Of a stretch of 64,000 nucleotides of DNA, positions 43,633 through 55,076 are shown one piece after another. Numbering within the stretch: position 1 is the stretch's first letter; each line of letters begins with the position of its first letter. The stretch comes from Gnetum montanum (taxonomy: Eukaryota; Streptophyta; Gnetopsida; Gnetales; Gnetaceae), in the NCBI GenBank assembly GCA_015680685.1, contig MNCI01007565.1:343908-407907 (forward strand), read 5' to 3'. The notes under the pieces are model-generated. The model was given only the letters and a program-made list of their open reading frames with translations. It did not search any database and was not told the origin of the DNA. The position numbers and the translations under genes are program-made.

Positions 43633-44330
43633 GGCATTTAGTCTGCGGAGTTCGACTGGATCGCGCGTGCACGCTCGTATTCGTATGGTGGAGTGTAGGG
43701 GTACCTCGCCACTCATCAATAGTCAAACAATTAAAACTTATGGTTTTGCAAAGTGAATATGACAAACTTAAAATGAGGGAAGGTGAAAAGATTAAAGATT
43801 ATTTTTCTAAGGCAAATGATATAGTTGTAACAATTAGGAGTATAGGCAAGGACTTGCTTGAAAGAAATGTAATCATTAAAATGATTAGAACACTACAACC
43901 TAAATTTAGACATAAGGTTACAGCTATGGAAAAAATTAGAGCTTTTTCTATCTTAAAGTTTGAAGAGCTCCAAAGTGTTCTTATTGCTTATGAAATGAAT
44001 CTCATAAGTGAAGGAGTAAGAAAATAAAAGCCTATAATCTTTAAATTAGAATCTAAAGAGAAGGAACCCGTGGAATAAGAAATGAACAAGGAAAAAATAG
44101 CTCTTCTATCAAGGAGTGTTCAAAGGATTTTAGCAAAAAATGGAAGAAGCTTCATTCAAACAAGACCTAACCAATCCAACCCCAAAGGTAAAGATAAAGG
44201 AAATAATTTTTCAGGTTTAAATTTTGATGCTTTTTTAATAAAATTTTGGATAGGTGGTGGAACAGTCCATGTGGCCTTCGTATGTCCTAGCATTGGTAGG
44301 TTGCAATGAAAGGATAAGACTGACATGAAT

Positions 44331-44830
44331 ATGAAAAAAACTAACTTCTACTGAAGCTGGGATCATGGAGAGTAAAGTGAAGAAGAGGTGGATGACACTA
44401 CAAAAGATTCTCAACTTATATGTATAGCCCTTACAAATGAAAAGTTAGCACAAATTTATAATGAACTAAGAGGTAAGCATGATTAAAGGTATAGTGAATT
44501 ACGTGAAAAAATTGTTATCTTACATTATCTACTTAAAAAGGTAAAGAAATATATTCATAGAATATTTTCTAAAATCTATTACCTTATCTTCCAAGTTAAA
44601 AAAGGAAATATTAGACATGAAAGTTGAGATTCAACTACTAATCTTGTTAGATGAAGAGAAATGCAAGGATACTCAAGAAGAAGGAATCAATGAAAACAAA
44701 GAATATTAGCTCAAAAGTGAAAGCTTGGAAGAAACCTCACAAAAGGATACCTATACTAGTTCAAGCTTAATTACTTTTGATGATTCTTTTCATGAAAGAA
44801 ACACTTCATAATGTTGTAAAAAATGTAGTT
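44331..44830 (+). pseudogene. C-terminal gag extension of C1 (remnant)
   Basis: Translation with stops gives acidic EEEVDDTTKDSQLICIALTN followed by a Lys/Glu/Leu-rich segment (LAQIYNELRGKHD), as often found after the knuckle in large plant copia gag proteins. Confidence 0.45.
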
Positions 44831-46279
44831 AAAACTAGATTATTATCCTCACATTGAACAAAATAACATTGATACTTGGTGTTATCAAGAGGAGTATAGT
44901 GAGTATATCTTGCAGGATTTCATAACTTGGAAAGAGAATGAGTTAAAATCTGGAGAAACCTCTAAAATATTGAATGAAACTATCAAAGACTATAGATTGT
45001 ACTATCTTGGAGAACATGAATAAGAAGGTTTTCCATATAAGGTGGAAGAGATCAAGAAAGGAACTAATGAAAGAAAATCAAATGGTAAGGAGGTAATCCA
45101 TGGTAGAGGACCTCATTTCAAACTCCAGTAGTCTTTCTCACATCTAAATCTCTATTTCATTGCTTGCTATCTTAAATAGAGGCTAGTTTTTGAATATTTT
45201 TATACCTTATGAATTCTTTAATCATCAAAGAAAACATATCTTAATTAATGATATTATAGAAAAAGGGACTCAAAGAAAAATCAAGGTAGTATGACTATCT
45301 CTCATGTTATCTCATGAACTATTCAGTTATTTACATGTCCTTAAAAAGTTTTATCCTTGGAGAAAATTTGAATTTGAGAAACAAGGAAGGCATTACATCC
45401 ACATTTATCATAAGATGCTACTAACATGAGATATTGGACCAAGTATTGTAGAAAAATGACAAAATAAGGCATGATTGGATGATTATGTCTAATAATATTT
45501 TTTTGGAAATTTTCCTTTTTTTAAGCTTTGTTGGCTCATTCAATATTCTTGAATAAGCAAGTTTATGATAAATTAGAGGCAAGTCTTGAAAGTGTTAAAT
45601 AAGAGGTAAGAACATATAGGGGAAGCTAGTACCTCATGAATTATTTTGGAGCATCAATACATGGGAAGGTTATGGCGACCTTCTCCAAGACATAATACTT
45701 AGGCAAGCAACAAAAGGTATATCTATCTGATACAAACTTGAAGGTAAAAGAGCATTTTTTTTTCAATCCTTAAAATTATTTTACCTAAGAGTAATCATCA
45801 ATTATGTAAGTATCTAGAATTCATTGGAATATATCTCTATGCTAGTACTACATTATTGATATACTATGAATGTATAATCTTTTGAGTACTTAAGTCCCTT
45901 GTTGTTAATATGAACTAAACTATTCCTATCCAAGAGATCTCAAGCCTACTAACTTCTATTCTATGAAAAAACCTCTTAGGGAGTTTTTGAAAATGAATGG
46001 ATAACATACTTTAAGATTTCTTAAGATATATGTGTGAACATCGTTATTAGAAATTACTTTATCTCTTGATCTAGTTTTGAAATTTGATCTACCTCTTATA
46101 AGTTGGGTGTGTATGTACTTGTTTTCCTTCACATGAAAGTATTGTGTATATTTTTTGACTATAAAGATGTGATGAGAAAATTCTAATTAGATTTTACGTA
46201 GATGAGGAATATATAATCCTTAACTATATTTTGATCTATCTTATTTCTAGTTGTAAGGCCCCACTCCCTTTTTGATGAT
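44831..46279 (+). other. Non-coding interior of C1
   Basis: AT-rich sequence without recognisable coding in any frame. I looked for integrase DDE surroundings and the RT active site; only an isolated YVDE-like stretch near 46195 was seen and not accepted. Confidence 0.5.
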
Positions 46280-46296
46280 GTCCAAAAAGGGGGAGA
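46276..46296 (+). other. Upstream polypurine tract of C1
   Basis: CCAAAAAGGGGGAGAA, nearly the same as the tract at the LTR (46771-46786), about 490 bp upstream. More than one such tract is typical of Sirevirus-type copia elements. Confidence 0.65.
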
Positions 46297-46770
46297 ATTT
46301 TATGTCTTTTCTTGATCTATGATATGTGATTGTGGCATATATGTGGTGACTTGTTTGATTGTGGTATGATTATGATGATATGTGATTATGGCATATATAT
46401 GGTGACTTGTGTGATTGTGATATGATTATGATCTATGTGTCATGGAAAATAATGGTATTAAACAATAATAATCTTATGGACATACTTGATGGATATATTT
46501 GAACAATTTTGACCTTATGATGATATTAAGGACTATCTTCCTAAGTTTAGAGTTCTGACATTATGATGGTATTAATGTTTAGAGACAAGAAATTCAATTC
46601 TTATTTCTTAGCCCTTGGTCATAAATATCCTCATTTAGAATTTACAAGTGTCTTAATGATTTAACGAATTTTGTTCTGTATTAAGGATGCATCTTTGCAT
46701 AATCTTTCATCATCTTTAGCTCAATTGATTTTGGGAATTACTAACCCATTGTCTTATGTTTTGGACTTTA

Positions 46771-46786
46771 CCAAAAAGGGGGAGAT
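46771..46786 (+). other. Polypurine tract of C1 at the LTR
   Basis: CCAAAAAGGGGGAGAT abuts the right LTR start TGTTGACC. Confidence 0.88.
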
Positions 46787-47880
46787 TGTTGACCTTTTGG
46801 TATGTTAAAACCTTAAGGAAAATGGAGAAAATATATTAATCATGGTGGATGATAATTTTGCAAGACATGAACAAGAACTTCACAATGAGACTTGAGAACT
46901 CAAGGAAATGATATCTATGACAAGATGTCAAAATGAAGACTACAGAGGTGAGATGAGAGCATGGATGAAAACAAAGGCTATAAATCAAATGAAGATTCTT
47001 CAAGGATTGGCAAGAAGGAAAATTAACAAGGGAAAGCCTCAAATGATAGAGCTTAAAAGTTGAGGAGATGTTTCTTAAAAATAGTGGACATCTACATCCA
47101 AGAGTAGACATCTCCCTCTAGATGTCCCATTGTAGATGTTCCATTTTCCAGTGAGACGTCTCTTTTGAATTGAGGCCAATCTTAGGTATACATCCCAACT
47201 TCAAAGGAGATGTCTACACTAGCCATTTGGTAGCCATTGCATGAATTCCAAGGAATTTTCAAAAACTATGAGGCTATAAGAAGATATGAAAATCTTGGAA
47301 ATTATGCAAGCATTGTTCACATTCAATCTCATAATTTTCTATTCTATGTTATTCTATTCTTGCTTTTCATTATAACATCATTTTCTTGATTGTAAGTTGT
47401 ATTGAGCTTCAAGTACAAAGACTTGTAAATTTAGTTACATTCTCTCCTTGTGTCTTTCTCTTTTTCTTATAGCCCTACGTGGTTGATGTGCTTCTTGCAA
47501 AAAGGCATCTACTTTGAGCTTATTGGGACCTTGTGGAGTTGAGTGATTTTACAACCTCAAAATACCTTAGAGTGGAGCACAATTTTATAAATGTTGTGGG
47601 ATCCTTGAAACCACATTCTAGGCTTATTTAGACCATGTGAGGTTGAGTGGTTTCATAGTGATGAAACACTTTAGAGCGAAGCTCAAAGCTTGTAGAGGGT
47701 GTGGTGCCCTTCAAATCACATTTTATTAAGAAACAAAGTATAGAGGTATTCATGGATTTTACCCTCTGAGTGTGGACATACCCAAGTTGGAGAACCATGT
47801 AAAATTTTGTTTTTTTGTGTGGTAGGTGCAATTTTAATTAGGGAACTTATTCAACCCCCCTTCTAAGTTGTTGATCCACA
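46787..47880 (+). mobile_element. 3' LTR of C1
   Basis: 1094 bp, TGTTGACCTTTTGG...GATCCACA, pairing with 41380-42482. Confidence 0.9.
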
Positions 47881-49656
47881 AAGAAAACTACTAGCCAATA
47901 TTTTTTTACATGTAGATCTACAACTATTTCTACTTTAGCAAATAGTAATTTATCAAGGAACTAGTCTAATAAAGGTTCTATATTTTCTTCTATTTTCCAT
48001 CTTATTCTTGATAAATAATTTGAAAGTACATTCTTAGTTCTATTTTTATCAATCATGGTTATGTCAAGCTCTTGTAAGATCATGATCCATCCAATAACTC
48101 TTGGGTTGATCACTAGTTTATTCATCAAAAATCTCATTGCATTTTAGTTAGTGTGGATGTAGATAGGGTAGTCGAGCACACAGTGCCAAAAATTTTCTAG
48201 TGGATACATGACAATCATCAACTCTTTCTCAATAATGATGTAATTAAGCTATGCTCTTATAATACTTAAACTTACATAGTGAATGTAATATGGTTACTTT
48301 TCATCATATAACTATGTAAGGACAACACAATGCATAATCTAAAGCATCCGTCATAATGTAAAAAGGTTTTGTCCAATCTAGAGTCCTTAAGATTGAAGTC
48401 TCTATGAGTTTCTATTTTTGGTTCTCAAAGGCATTTTCACACTCTTCTAACCAGATAGATGGTGTGTCTTTCTTGGTAAGTTTAACTAGTGGTTTTACCA
48501 TTTTAAAAAAAATTTCAATGAATCTTCCATAATACTTAGTATATGCAATAAAAAATATTACATTCTTAATAGTTTGTGATTTTTGGATTATGCCCTATAT
48601 GAATTTTATTTTTTATTTCTTTAGGAATTTATCTTGATTCCTCTCTATGAAAACTTGTGTTGTAGAACTATACCTTCTTAGACCATTAGATGGCTCTTTT
48701 TCCAATTGAGCTTCAAATAGTTTTTCACACATCTTTTAAATACTTGCTCTAGGTGGTTCAAATCTTATTTGAAATTCGATTCATAGGTAGAGAAATCATC
48801 CATAAATACTTTGACTTTATTACCAATCTATTTTTTGAAAACTACTTGAGAACAAGTCTTTGGAATGTAGTAAGTGCATTACAAAGACCGAATGACATTT
48901 TTCAGTAAGAAAATGTTGTTCATGGATTGAGGAATGTGGTCTACTCTTTATCTTCTAGTGCTATTCTAATTGTGTTATATCCACTATATCCATGAAGAAA
49001 ACTATAGTACCAATGCCTTGCTATAGTATCTAAGACTTGGTCAACAAATGGCAGTGGGAAGTGATTCCACTTTCCTCCAATTTCCATCCTTTTTCAAAAT
49101 AATAACTAACATGCTAACTCATTCATTATTCATTATTGGATATATGAATTCAACCTTGAGTAATTTTTCTAGTTTATGTTTCATCACTTCCTTTAACTTT
49201 GGATTCATACATCATTGAGGTTGGCTATGTGGCTTAACCATAAGTTCTATGTATATTCAATGTTGGAAAATATGTGGATTAATTCTTGTGATCTCATCAT
49301 ATGATCACAAAATAATTGTTGGCCACAACCTCAAGTAACTTTTTCTTATGTTCTTTACTAAGATTTATATTGATAATAACTAGTTTTCCATTGTTAAGAA
49401 ATAAATATTTTAGTGTATTTGGTAATTTCTTAAGTTCTATAGGCTATGGTTCTAGTTTAATAAAAATATCTAACTTTCCTCATTTCATATCTTCATCTTA
49501 CTAGTATTTTTTTTGGGAAAGTGTTCTTAATCATTCTATCTTATTGATTTATTTTATATGGCCACTTGTGATATGTTCCATTGGTTCCATGCATATTTTG
49601 GAATTGAATTCTCTTTTAGTTGTTAGTCACTAGATGTCTTGTTTTTTGGTTGTTGC
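47881..49656 (-). pseudogene. RNase H, RT and RT N-terminal region of A4
   Basis: 47881-48470 corresponds to RNase H of A5, 48470-49300 to RT, and 49300-49656 to the stretch between protease and RT. The RT active site is still readable: VKVFMDDFSTYE with FMDD at 48795-48806, and LKLNWKKSHLMV upstream of it in plus coordinates. Many stops. O1 interrupts it at 49656. Confidence 0.78.
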
Positions 49657-50296
49657 TATACTGACCTAAATCGTCGGTGTAAGGCTGGAAGGGAAACAGA
49701 CACCGAGAGATCATCGGGTAGGTACAGCTGACCCTGCCTTCGCCCGAGGGCAAGCTGGAAAAGTAAACGAAGGTAGAGTGCCTTGGATGGTCTACACGTA
49801 AATCAACCAAGGACTTCCCCAAGCGTAAGCTACGACTAGCGCTGGAGTTATCATAAACAATGTCTTAAAACGTGTAAATGCGCATAAAATGTAAACATGA
49901 GCCGTGAGACGTAAGATGTAAGTGTAAACGTAAGGCGTAAACAAGATGTAAACTGGATTGAATGTGTAAACTGAACGTAAACTAAATGTAAGAAAAAATG
50001 TAAATAGAACGTAAAAAATAGAACATGAAACAAAAAATTAAAATAATGTTTGGTTGGCAAAACGGGAATAATGTATTACTTAGAAAAGATGTGCACCGGT
50101 CAAAGCGTAGCTGCGTATAGATGGCAGGTCGAATGCCTAGCCCCAGGGTGATGATAACGTGATGATGTGATGTGATGAATGTAAAAAATTCTTGGATGCC
50201 AACAGGTGTGCCGAGCGCCCAAGGATTACAGGTTCTGTACTTTCTCAGAATTGCCAATGTCTCCAATTGCCCCCCTATTCATGTGAATTGATAGGG

Positions 50297-50306
50297 TATT
50301 TATAGG
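50297..50306 (-). promoter_or_regulatory. TATA box of O1 3' LTR
   Basis: CCTATAAATA in minus sense; the equivalent in the other LTR is at 62501-62510. It is 350-690 bp downstream of the heat-shock-like clusters in transcription direction. Confidence 0.65.
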
Positions 50307-50650
50307 GTTGGGCCAGGCTCGGGTACGAAATTTAAAAATGGAATCAATGGCTGGGAGATGAGAGGAAGGCAGATCTAGAGACATGTATCCAATGGATAGT
50401 TGTGCTTGGGTTGGATGCGTGCTGGCGAGAGTTGGATGTGTGTTGGACAGTTGTGCACGAGTTGGATGTGTGTTGGCAAGCTATGCTCTTGACCAAGTAC
50501 ATTGCATTTTACAATTTATGGGTCATTCAAGCCCATGAAAGTACATTTAATTTAGATCGTGAGGGCCTGACTATCCCATAAATAAAGATTTACAATGAAA
50601 TGTAAAAGGGAAATTCAACCCGTCTTTCTTGAAACATCTTTGTCCCTAAG

Positions 50651-50985
50651 TTTTTCTGGAATTTTCTGGGAGTTGATGCTGAGAAGTTTCTGCCATTTTC
50701 TAGAATTTTCTAGGAGTTGTTGATGTTGAAAAATTTTCTGCAATTTTCTGATCTTGAGAATTTCTTGGAATTTTCTAAAATTTTCTGGAAGTTGCTAATG
50801 CCAAGAATTTTCTACCATTTTTTGGAATTTTCTAGAAGTTGCTGATGCTGAGAATTTTCTGCCATTTTTTGGAATTTTCTAGAAGTTGCTGATGATGAGA
50901 ATTTTTTGCCATTTTCTGGAAGTTACTGATGTTGAGAATTTTTTGCCATTTTCTGGAATTTTCTAGAATTTTCTAGAAGTTGGTC
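50651..50985 (-). promoter_or_regulatory. Heat-shock-element-like clusters in O1 U3 (3' LTR)
   Basis: Alternating TTC/GAA triplets with exactly two bases between them, the binding layout of plant heat shock factors. There are three units at 50654-50666 and 50698-50710, three at 50825-50837, three at 50872-50884, and six uninterrupted units at 50951-50978. They lie within degenerate tandem repeats with GAAGTTGCTGATGCTGAGAA spacers. Confidence 0.6.
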
Positions 50986-51420
50986 ACGCTGGACTTACGC
51001 TGCCAACGTGACTTGGGCGTCAGTGACAAAAATGAGCATTTTTGGAGCTAAAATCTGAAGTTCTGGAGGTTGAAACTTGGAAAAATCATTAATGGACCTT
51101 GAGGGTGATTTATCCCTTCAAAATTAGACCATTTTGATGCTGTTTTGAGGCTATTTTGAGCTTGTCTTGAGGCTCTGAAAATTGGTCACGCTGGACTCAT
51201 GTTGCAACCTGACACTTTCAGATTTGGACTATTTTGACTTGATTTTGAAGTTGTTGGAGTTGCTCATGCTGAAGGCAAGCTAGCTTGATAGTGTGAGCAA
51301 GTTGGCTTGGGCAAGCTGGGGGTGAGCTCCCTGCCTTAGTCAAATGTTTCCTTCTGAATGCTTGAAAGGGTTTGAGTCATTTTCAATTTAAAGTGCTAGG
51401 CCAAAATTAGTGGTGTTTCA

Positions 51421-52540
51421 TTGGTCCCTCTTTGTTGACGTTTGGAGGAATCTACTTGAGAGGCGTTGACAAAGAAGTGCAAAACACTATGAACAAACAA
51501 TTACCAAACATTATCCATCAGCCGCTGGATGTCATTGCATCATGTCCAATAGTACATAGGATCGGAAAAATGCAGTTTGGGATGCAAGGGGAGGGGATTA
51601 GTTGAAACCAGGGGAAGCCAAGAGTTGGTCAAGGGTGATAATTGCTGTCAGGATCTGTGGGAGAGGAATGCTCTCTTGTGAACAAGTTACATCTTTGGTC
51701 TTTGTCCATAGCCAGTGTTCAGCAGACTCGGAGCCAAGACGTAGGAAGGTGCATTCTTTGGAGAAACGAGACTCTTATAGAGTGTTCATGGGACCTATTG
51801 TAAATAGCCAAAGTCATGTGATGGTGTGCAACATGGTCTCTTTAAGACACAAGTGTAACTATTTTTCAAGACAATTGCCTTCTTGCCTGGGGCTTGTATG
51901 AGAATAGCCAATAGTCTTTTATTTATGATGTCAACAGGGTCATGAAGACCTTTTTCGTGCATTTCGCTCTTTGACCATTTTTTTTTATCTTTTTGAAAGA
52001 GCTTTCTTTTTGTGCCATGCTTGTGTATGAGCACTTGCATTTTGCATCATGTACTGTGTATTGTGTTTTGCGTCGCAACTGCTTAGAGATCTACAGTGTG
52101 CAACAGTGTATCAAGAGTGTTGAGCTGAGTGGAATGTATCTGGGGGTATAACTGAGTAGGACATGATGGGGGAAATAGGGGATGTATCGAGAGTCAAGAA
52201 TGTACTTATGAATGAATTGATTAATCTAGTTACATGCATCAGGAAAAATGTGATACCTTATCGTCATGATGAAGTGCATCTATGCACGAACGCCTCAGAA
52301 GTGTCATCCTGCAAACACAACTCCAAGAAGATAAGAAAAATCACCAATGAAACAGTCAGCTAAACACTTTAACAAGGAGATGGAGTCACCACGTGCAATT
52401 TTCAACATAGACAGAATTATGAACAACATCAACTTCATTAGTATCCATGAGACAAATCATGCAGCAAGTCTTTGTGGAACATGAACAACCAACTACAGCA
52501 ACAGATCTTTTCAAGTTTTTCCTAGTTGTTGATGATGTCA
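51421..52540 (-). other. 3' non-coding region of O1
   Basis: The first bases, in minus sense AAAGAGGGACCAA, form a polypurine-like tract against the LTR. No coding sequence I trust in the rest. Confidence 0.5.
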
Positions 52541-52845
52541 CCAGTTTATAGTTGTAGTGGACTATTGTGGATTAGTTTCACATTATAACCCCTTGGATGG
52601 TGCCAGTTTAGCATCGTAGCGGATGGTGCATTGCTATTTTATAGTCATAGCAGACTGTGAAGAGGCAAACTAGTTTATAGTCTTAGTGGACTCTGGATGC
52701 TAGTTTCATGTCATAGCGGACGGATGTAGCAGTTTAGTGTCATACCAGATAGAGCTCTGTGGTATCAATTTTAAGTGATGATGCCAGGACTACTTTGTGG
52801 TATCAGTTTTAAGTCATGATACCAGGACTATGACATACCTCAAGT
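52541..52845. repeat. Degenerate repeat CAGTTTAATGTCATAGCGGAC in O1 3' region
   Basis: About nine copies, 28-37 bp apart, for example near 52547, 52607, 52672, 52702, 52733 and 52801. The same phrase recurs at 56396-56450 and 57712-57985 in the protease-RT interval of the same element. Confidence 0.75.
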
Positions 52846-52848
52846 TTG

Positions 52849-53906
52849 TCAGACATAGTACCTTTTCAAGTACAAGTGATTTGTAGGATTGACGAACTCG
52901 TTTCCGTCCATATCAGCTAGTTTGAATGCTCCATTGTTGTATGCCTTGGTGACTAAGTAAGGACCTTTCTAGTTGGCTGAGAATTTATCTGGATGTTCTC
53001 GGGAGGCCTTAAGGACTAGATCTCCTTCTTTGATCGGGTGTTTATGGAGATTGTGCTTGTGCCTTTGCCTCTATTGTTTTTCGTACCATTCAATTTGATC
53101 AAGTGTTCGTACACGTTCCTCCTCTACCAAATCGAGGTTAATAATGCATAATTCATTGTTTTAACTTTCATCGAGGAGGTTGGAGAGAGCTATCCACAAT
53201 GAGGGAACCTGCAATTCTAAAGGTAAAACAGCTTCAGATCCGTACACTAGACTATATGGAGTTTTACCTGTGGATGTTCGATGTGTCGTCCTGTAAGCCC
53301 ATAATGCGTAGACTAATTGTTCATGGCATCGCTTCTTGCTCTGATTCAACATTTTTTTGAGCACCATGATGACAGTTTTGTTTGTAGCCTCTGCTTGACC
53401 ATTGCTTTGTGAGTAGTAAGGTGATGAAAATGCATGTTTAATGCCCAGACTTTCACAAAAGATTTTGGTATCTGTATTGCTGAATTGTGGCCCATTGTCG
53501 GTAATGATGGTCATTGGAATACCAAAGCAAGTCACAATATTTTCCATTATGAAAGTGCAAATGTGTTTTGAGGTGGTCTTCCTAAGGGGAATAACTTCTA
53601 CCCATTTTGTGAAATATTCAGTTGCAGTGATGATAAAGCTATGTCCTGCAGAGGNNNNNNNNNNNNNNNNNNNNNNNNNNNNNNNNNNNNNNCATGCTTT
53701 TGGCAGATGTCACATGTTCTAACCTTGGAGATGCAATCATATTCCATGTGTGGCCAGTAATAGCCTAAACACCTAATCTTCGTTGCCATTACTTTAGGTG
53801 CTATGTGCCCTCCACAATGTCCTTCGTGGATTTGTTCTACAATCGTTTGACCATCAATGCTACTAACGCACATTAACAAAATGCCTTGATAGGATTTACG
53901 ACACAA
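52849..53906 (-). pseudogene. Integrase of O1
   Basis: The zinc finger is at 53694-53880 (HEGHCGGH, CDICQKH). The gap at 53655-53692 falls between it and the core. The core has ATEYFTKWVEV, where the first catalytic Asp is Glu, then ITDNGPQFSN and NGQAEATNKT with Asp and Glu intact. The C-terminal part reads TPYSLVYGSEAVLPLELQVP, HPIKEGDLVLKASREHP, a TGG-to-TAG stop, KGPYLVTKAYNNGAFKLADM and ends LKRYYV at the stop 52849-52851. The YGSEAVLPLE phrase is typical of Tat elements. Confidence 0.88.
53655..53692. other. Assembly gap in O1 integrase
   Basis: 38 N between the integrase zinc finger and the catalytic core. Confidence 0.99.
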
Positions 53907-53942
53907 GGTGTCTCCTATTAATGCATATTGGTGGGAACATTT

Positions 53943-54545
53943 TCATACGACATCTTTTTGAGCGTTTGTCAAGTGTTGTGGAGGTTCGCCTCTTAGAAGA
54001 TACTCTTTGATGTCATCATACCATTCTATTGCATGTGTTGTACTAACAGATGCTACAGGTACTTCATTTAGAGTGTTAATTATAGGTTTGGCACAACTGG
54101 TTATAGAACTAGGTAATGCATGGAACATTTCAGGTGTCATGTTTAAGGCTAGTGTGGCAAGTGCATCAGTGACGGTGTTTTTGTTTCTAGGGACATGTTG
54201 TATATCCACCTCTACTAGTTGCCTCACTAGATGTTTGGTCAAATCACAGTATGGTTGTAAATGGAAAGCTTTGCATGCGTAGATCTTAGTGACTTGATTA
54301 ATAACTAATTACGAATCACCTCGAACTATAAGGCGTGAGATTCCCGAAGTTAATGCTACTTGAAGGCCTCTAAGAAGACCTTCGTATTCTGCTACGTTAT
54401 TGGTGCAAGGAAAGTTTCAGCGGTAGGGAGAAGGTTGGATTACTCCAGAGAGGTATGTTAAAATGGCTGCATCACTTACTCCTCGAGAGGTTGAAACTCC
54501 ATCGAAGTAGAGGATTGCCTCATAATCATTAGGTACGGTGTCTAT
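53943..54545 (-). pseudogene. Archaeal-type second RNase H of O1
   Basis: Conserved acidic positions can be followed: YFDGVSTSRGV, TNNVAEYEGLLRGLQVAL, VRGDS followed by a stop, and VPRNKNTVTDALATLAL. This extra RNase H type, besides the ordinary retroviral one, is characteristic of the Tat lineage. One stop and a frame shift lie within it. Confidence 0.82.
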
Positions 54546-55076
54546 ACTGTTAACATTTTCATCCAGGAATTTGGGGTTTATCATTACTTGATCGTGCGTT
54601 GGTGAGATAGTTAGTTGTGTGGCTATTGCTTGACCTTTTGTGGAAGATTGAGTGACATAGTGTAAATCAAACTCTACGATCATCACTTTCCACCTAGCTA
54701 ACCTACTTGACTCATAGATGTTATTAGTGATGGCATGGAGAACATTATCCTTGCAAATGATGTAAACCTAATTACGGAAGAGATAATGCCACCATTTCTT
54801 CAAAGAGAAGATGAGGGCGAGACATGATTTTTCTACATCGTTGTATCATTGTTCATAGGCTATTAAAGCATGGCTTAGATAATATACATGGATCTCAGCT
54901 CCGTCCTGACATTTTTGACAAAGCATGGATGAAATGGAGGAATTAGAAGTTGCAAGATAGATGTAGAAAGGTTTGTCACTTTGTGGAGGATAAACAATTG
55001 GTAGCTGGGCCAACTCTTGTTTTATGTTCTCGAATGCTTCTTGCCATTGTTGAGTCCATTGGAAATGTACATTCTT
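54546..55076 (-). pseudogene. Retrotransposon RNase H of O1
   Basis: Lies between RT and the archaeal-type RNase H. The end reads VEFDLHYVTQSSTKGQAIAT (54600-54686), the normal closing segment of this domain in Tat elements. The upstream part includes WTQQWQEAFENIKQELAQLP, then decayed sequence with several stops. Confidence 0.75.

Larger units (their letters stand above)
42876..43718 (+). mobile_element. A6: young solo LTR of family A inside C1
   Basis: Begins TGATGAGAC and ends CCACTCATCA, with a perfect TSD ATAGT (42871-42875 and 43719-43723). It interrupts C1 gag. The stretch includes a gap, so an internal region cannot be fully excluded, but its stated length is that of an LTR. CpG sites in its array are intact, pointing to a recent insertion. 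Confidence 0.85.
42539..44330 (+). pseudogene. copia gag (C1), split by solo LTR A6
   Basis: 42539-42784 encodes the N terminus with the hallmark FEFAYWKARMQGFFE and PWSKWTLEERQKF. After the solo LTR (42876-43718) the frame resumes at 43740-44027 with the second conserved half: YDKLKMREGEKIKDYFSKAN, RSIGKDLLERNVIIKMIRTL, then 44082-44309 with a Lys-rich tail and a decayed zinc knuckle (GGTVHVAFVCPS). Stops follow the first block. This is the UBN2-type gag of plant copia elements. Confidence 0.85.
41380..47880 (+). mobile_element. C1: Ty1/copia element lacking pol
   Basis: LTRs 41380-42482 and 46787-47880 begin TGTTGACC and end GATCCACA. The PBS TGGTATTAGAGC (42485-42496) follows the left LTR. 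Only gag is recognisable; 44830-46280 has no protease, integrase, RT or RNase H that I can see. Two polypurine tracts precede the right LTR. Flanks AATTA (41375-41379) and AAGAA (47881-47885) agree at only three of five bases, but removing C1 restores the A4 alignment to A5. Confidence 0.88.
49657..51420 (-). mobile_element. 3' LTR of O1
   Basis: 1764 bp. In minus sense it begins TGAAACACCACTAATTTTGG and ends GGTCAGTATA (TG-to-TA at the plus-strand edge). U3 holds heat-shock-element-like clusters (50651-50985). A TATA box (CCTATAAATA in minus sense) is at 50297-50306. The R/U5 part has an array of GTAAAC motifs (49875-50030). Confidence 0.92.

Noticed and set aside
42945-43765. Long open frames of about 200 residues on both strands
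   Set aside because: They consist almost entirely of N and exist only because the gap contains no stop codons.
46180-46220. YVDE-like stretch in C1 as a copia RT active site
   Set aside because: No other RT motif surrounds it in any frame.
51602-51901. Plus-strand frame of 99 residues in the O1 3' region
   Set aside because: Antisense to the element, no conserved motif, no flanking gene signals; expected by chance in this less AT-rich stretch.
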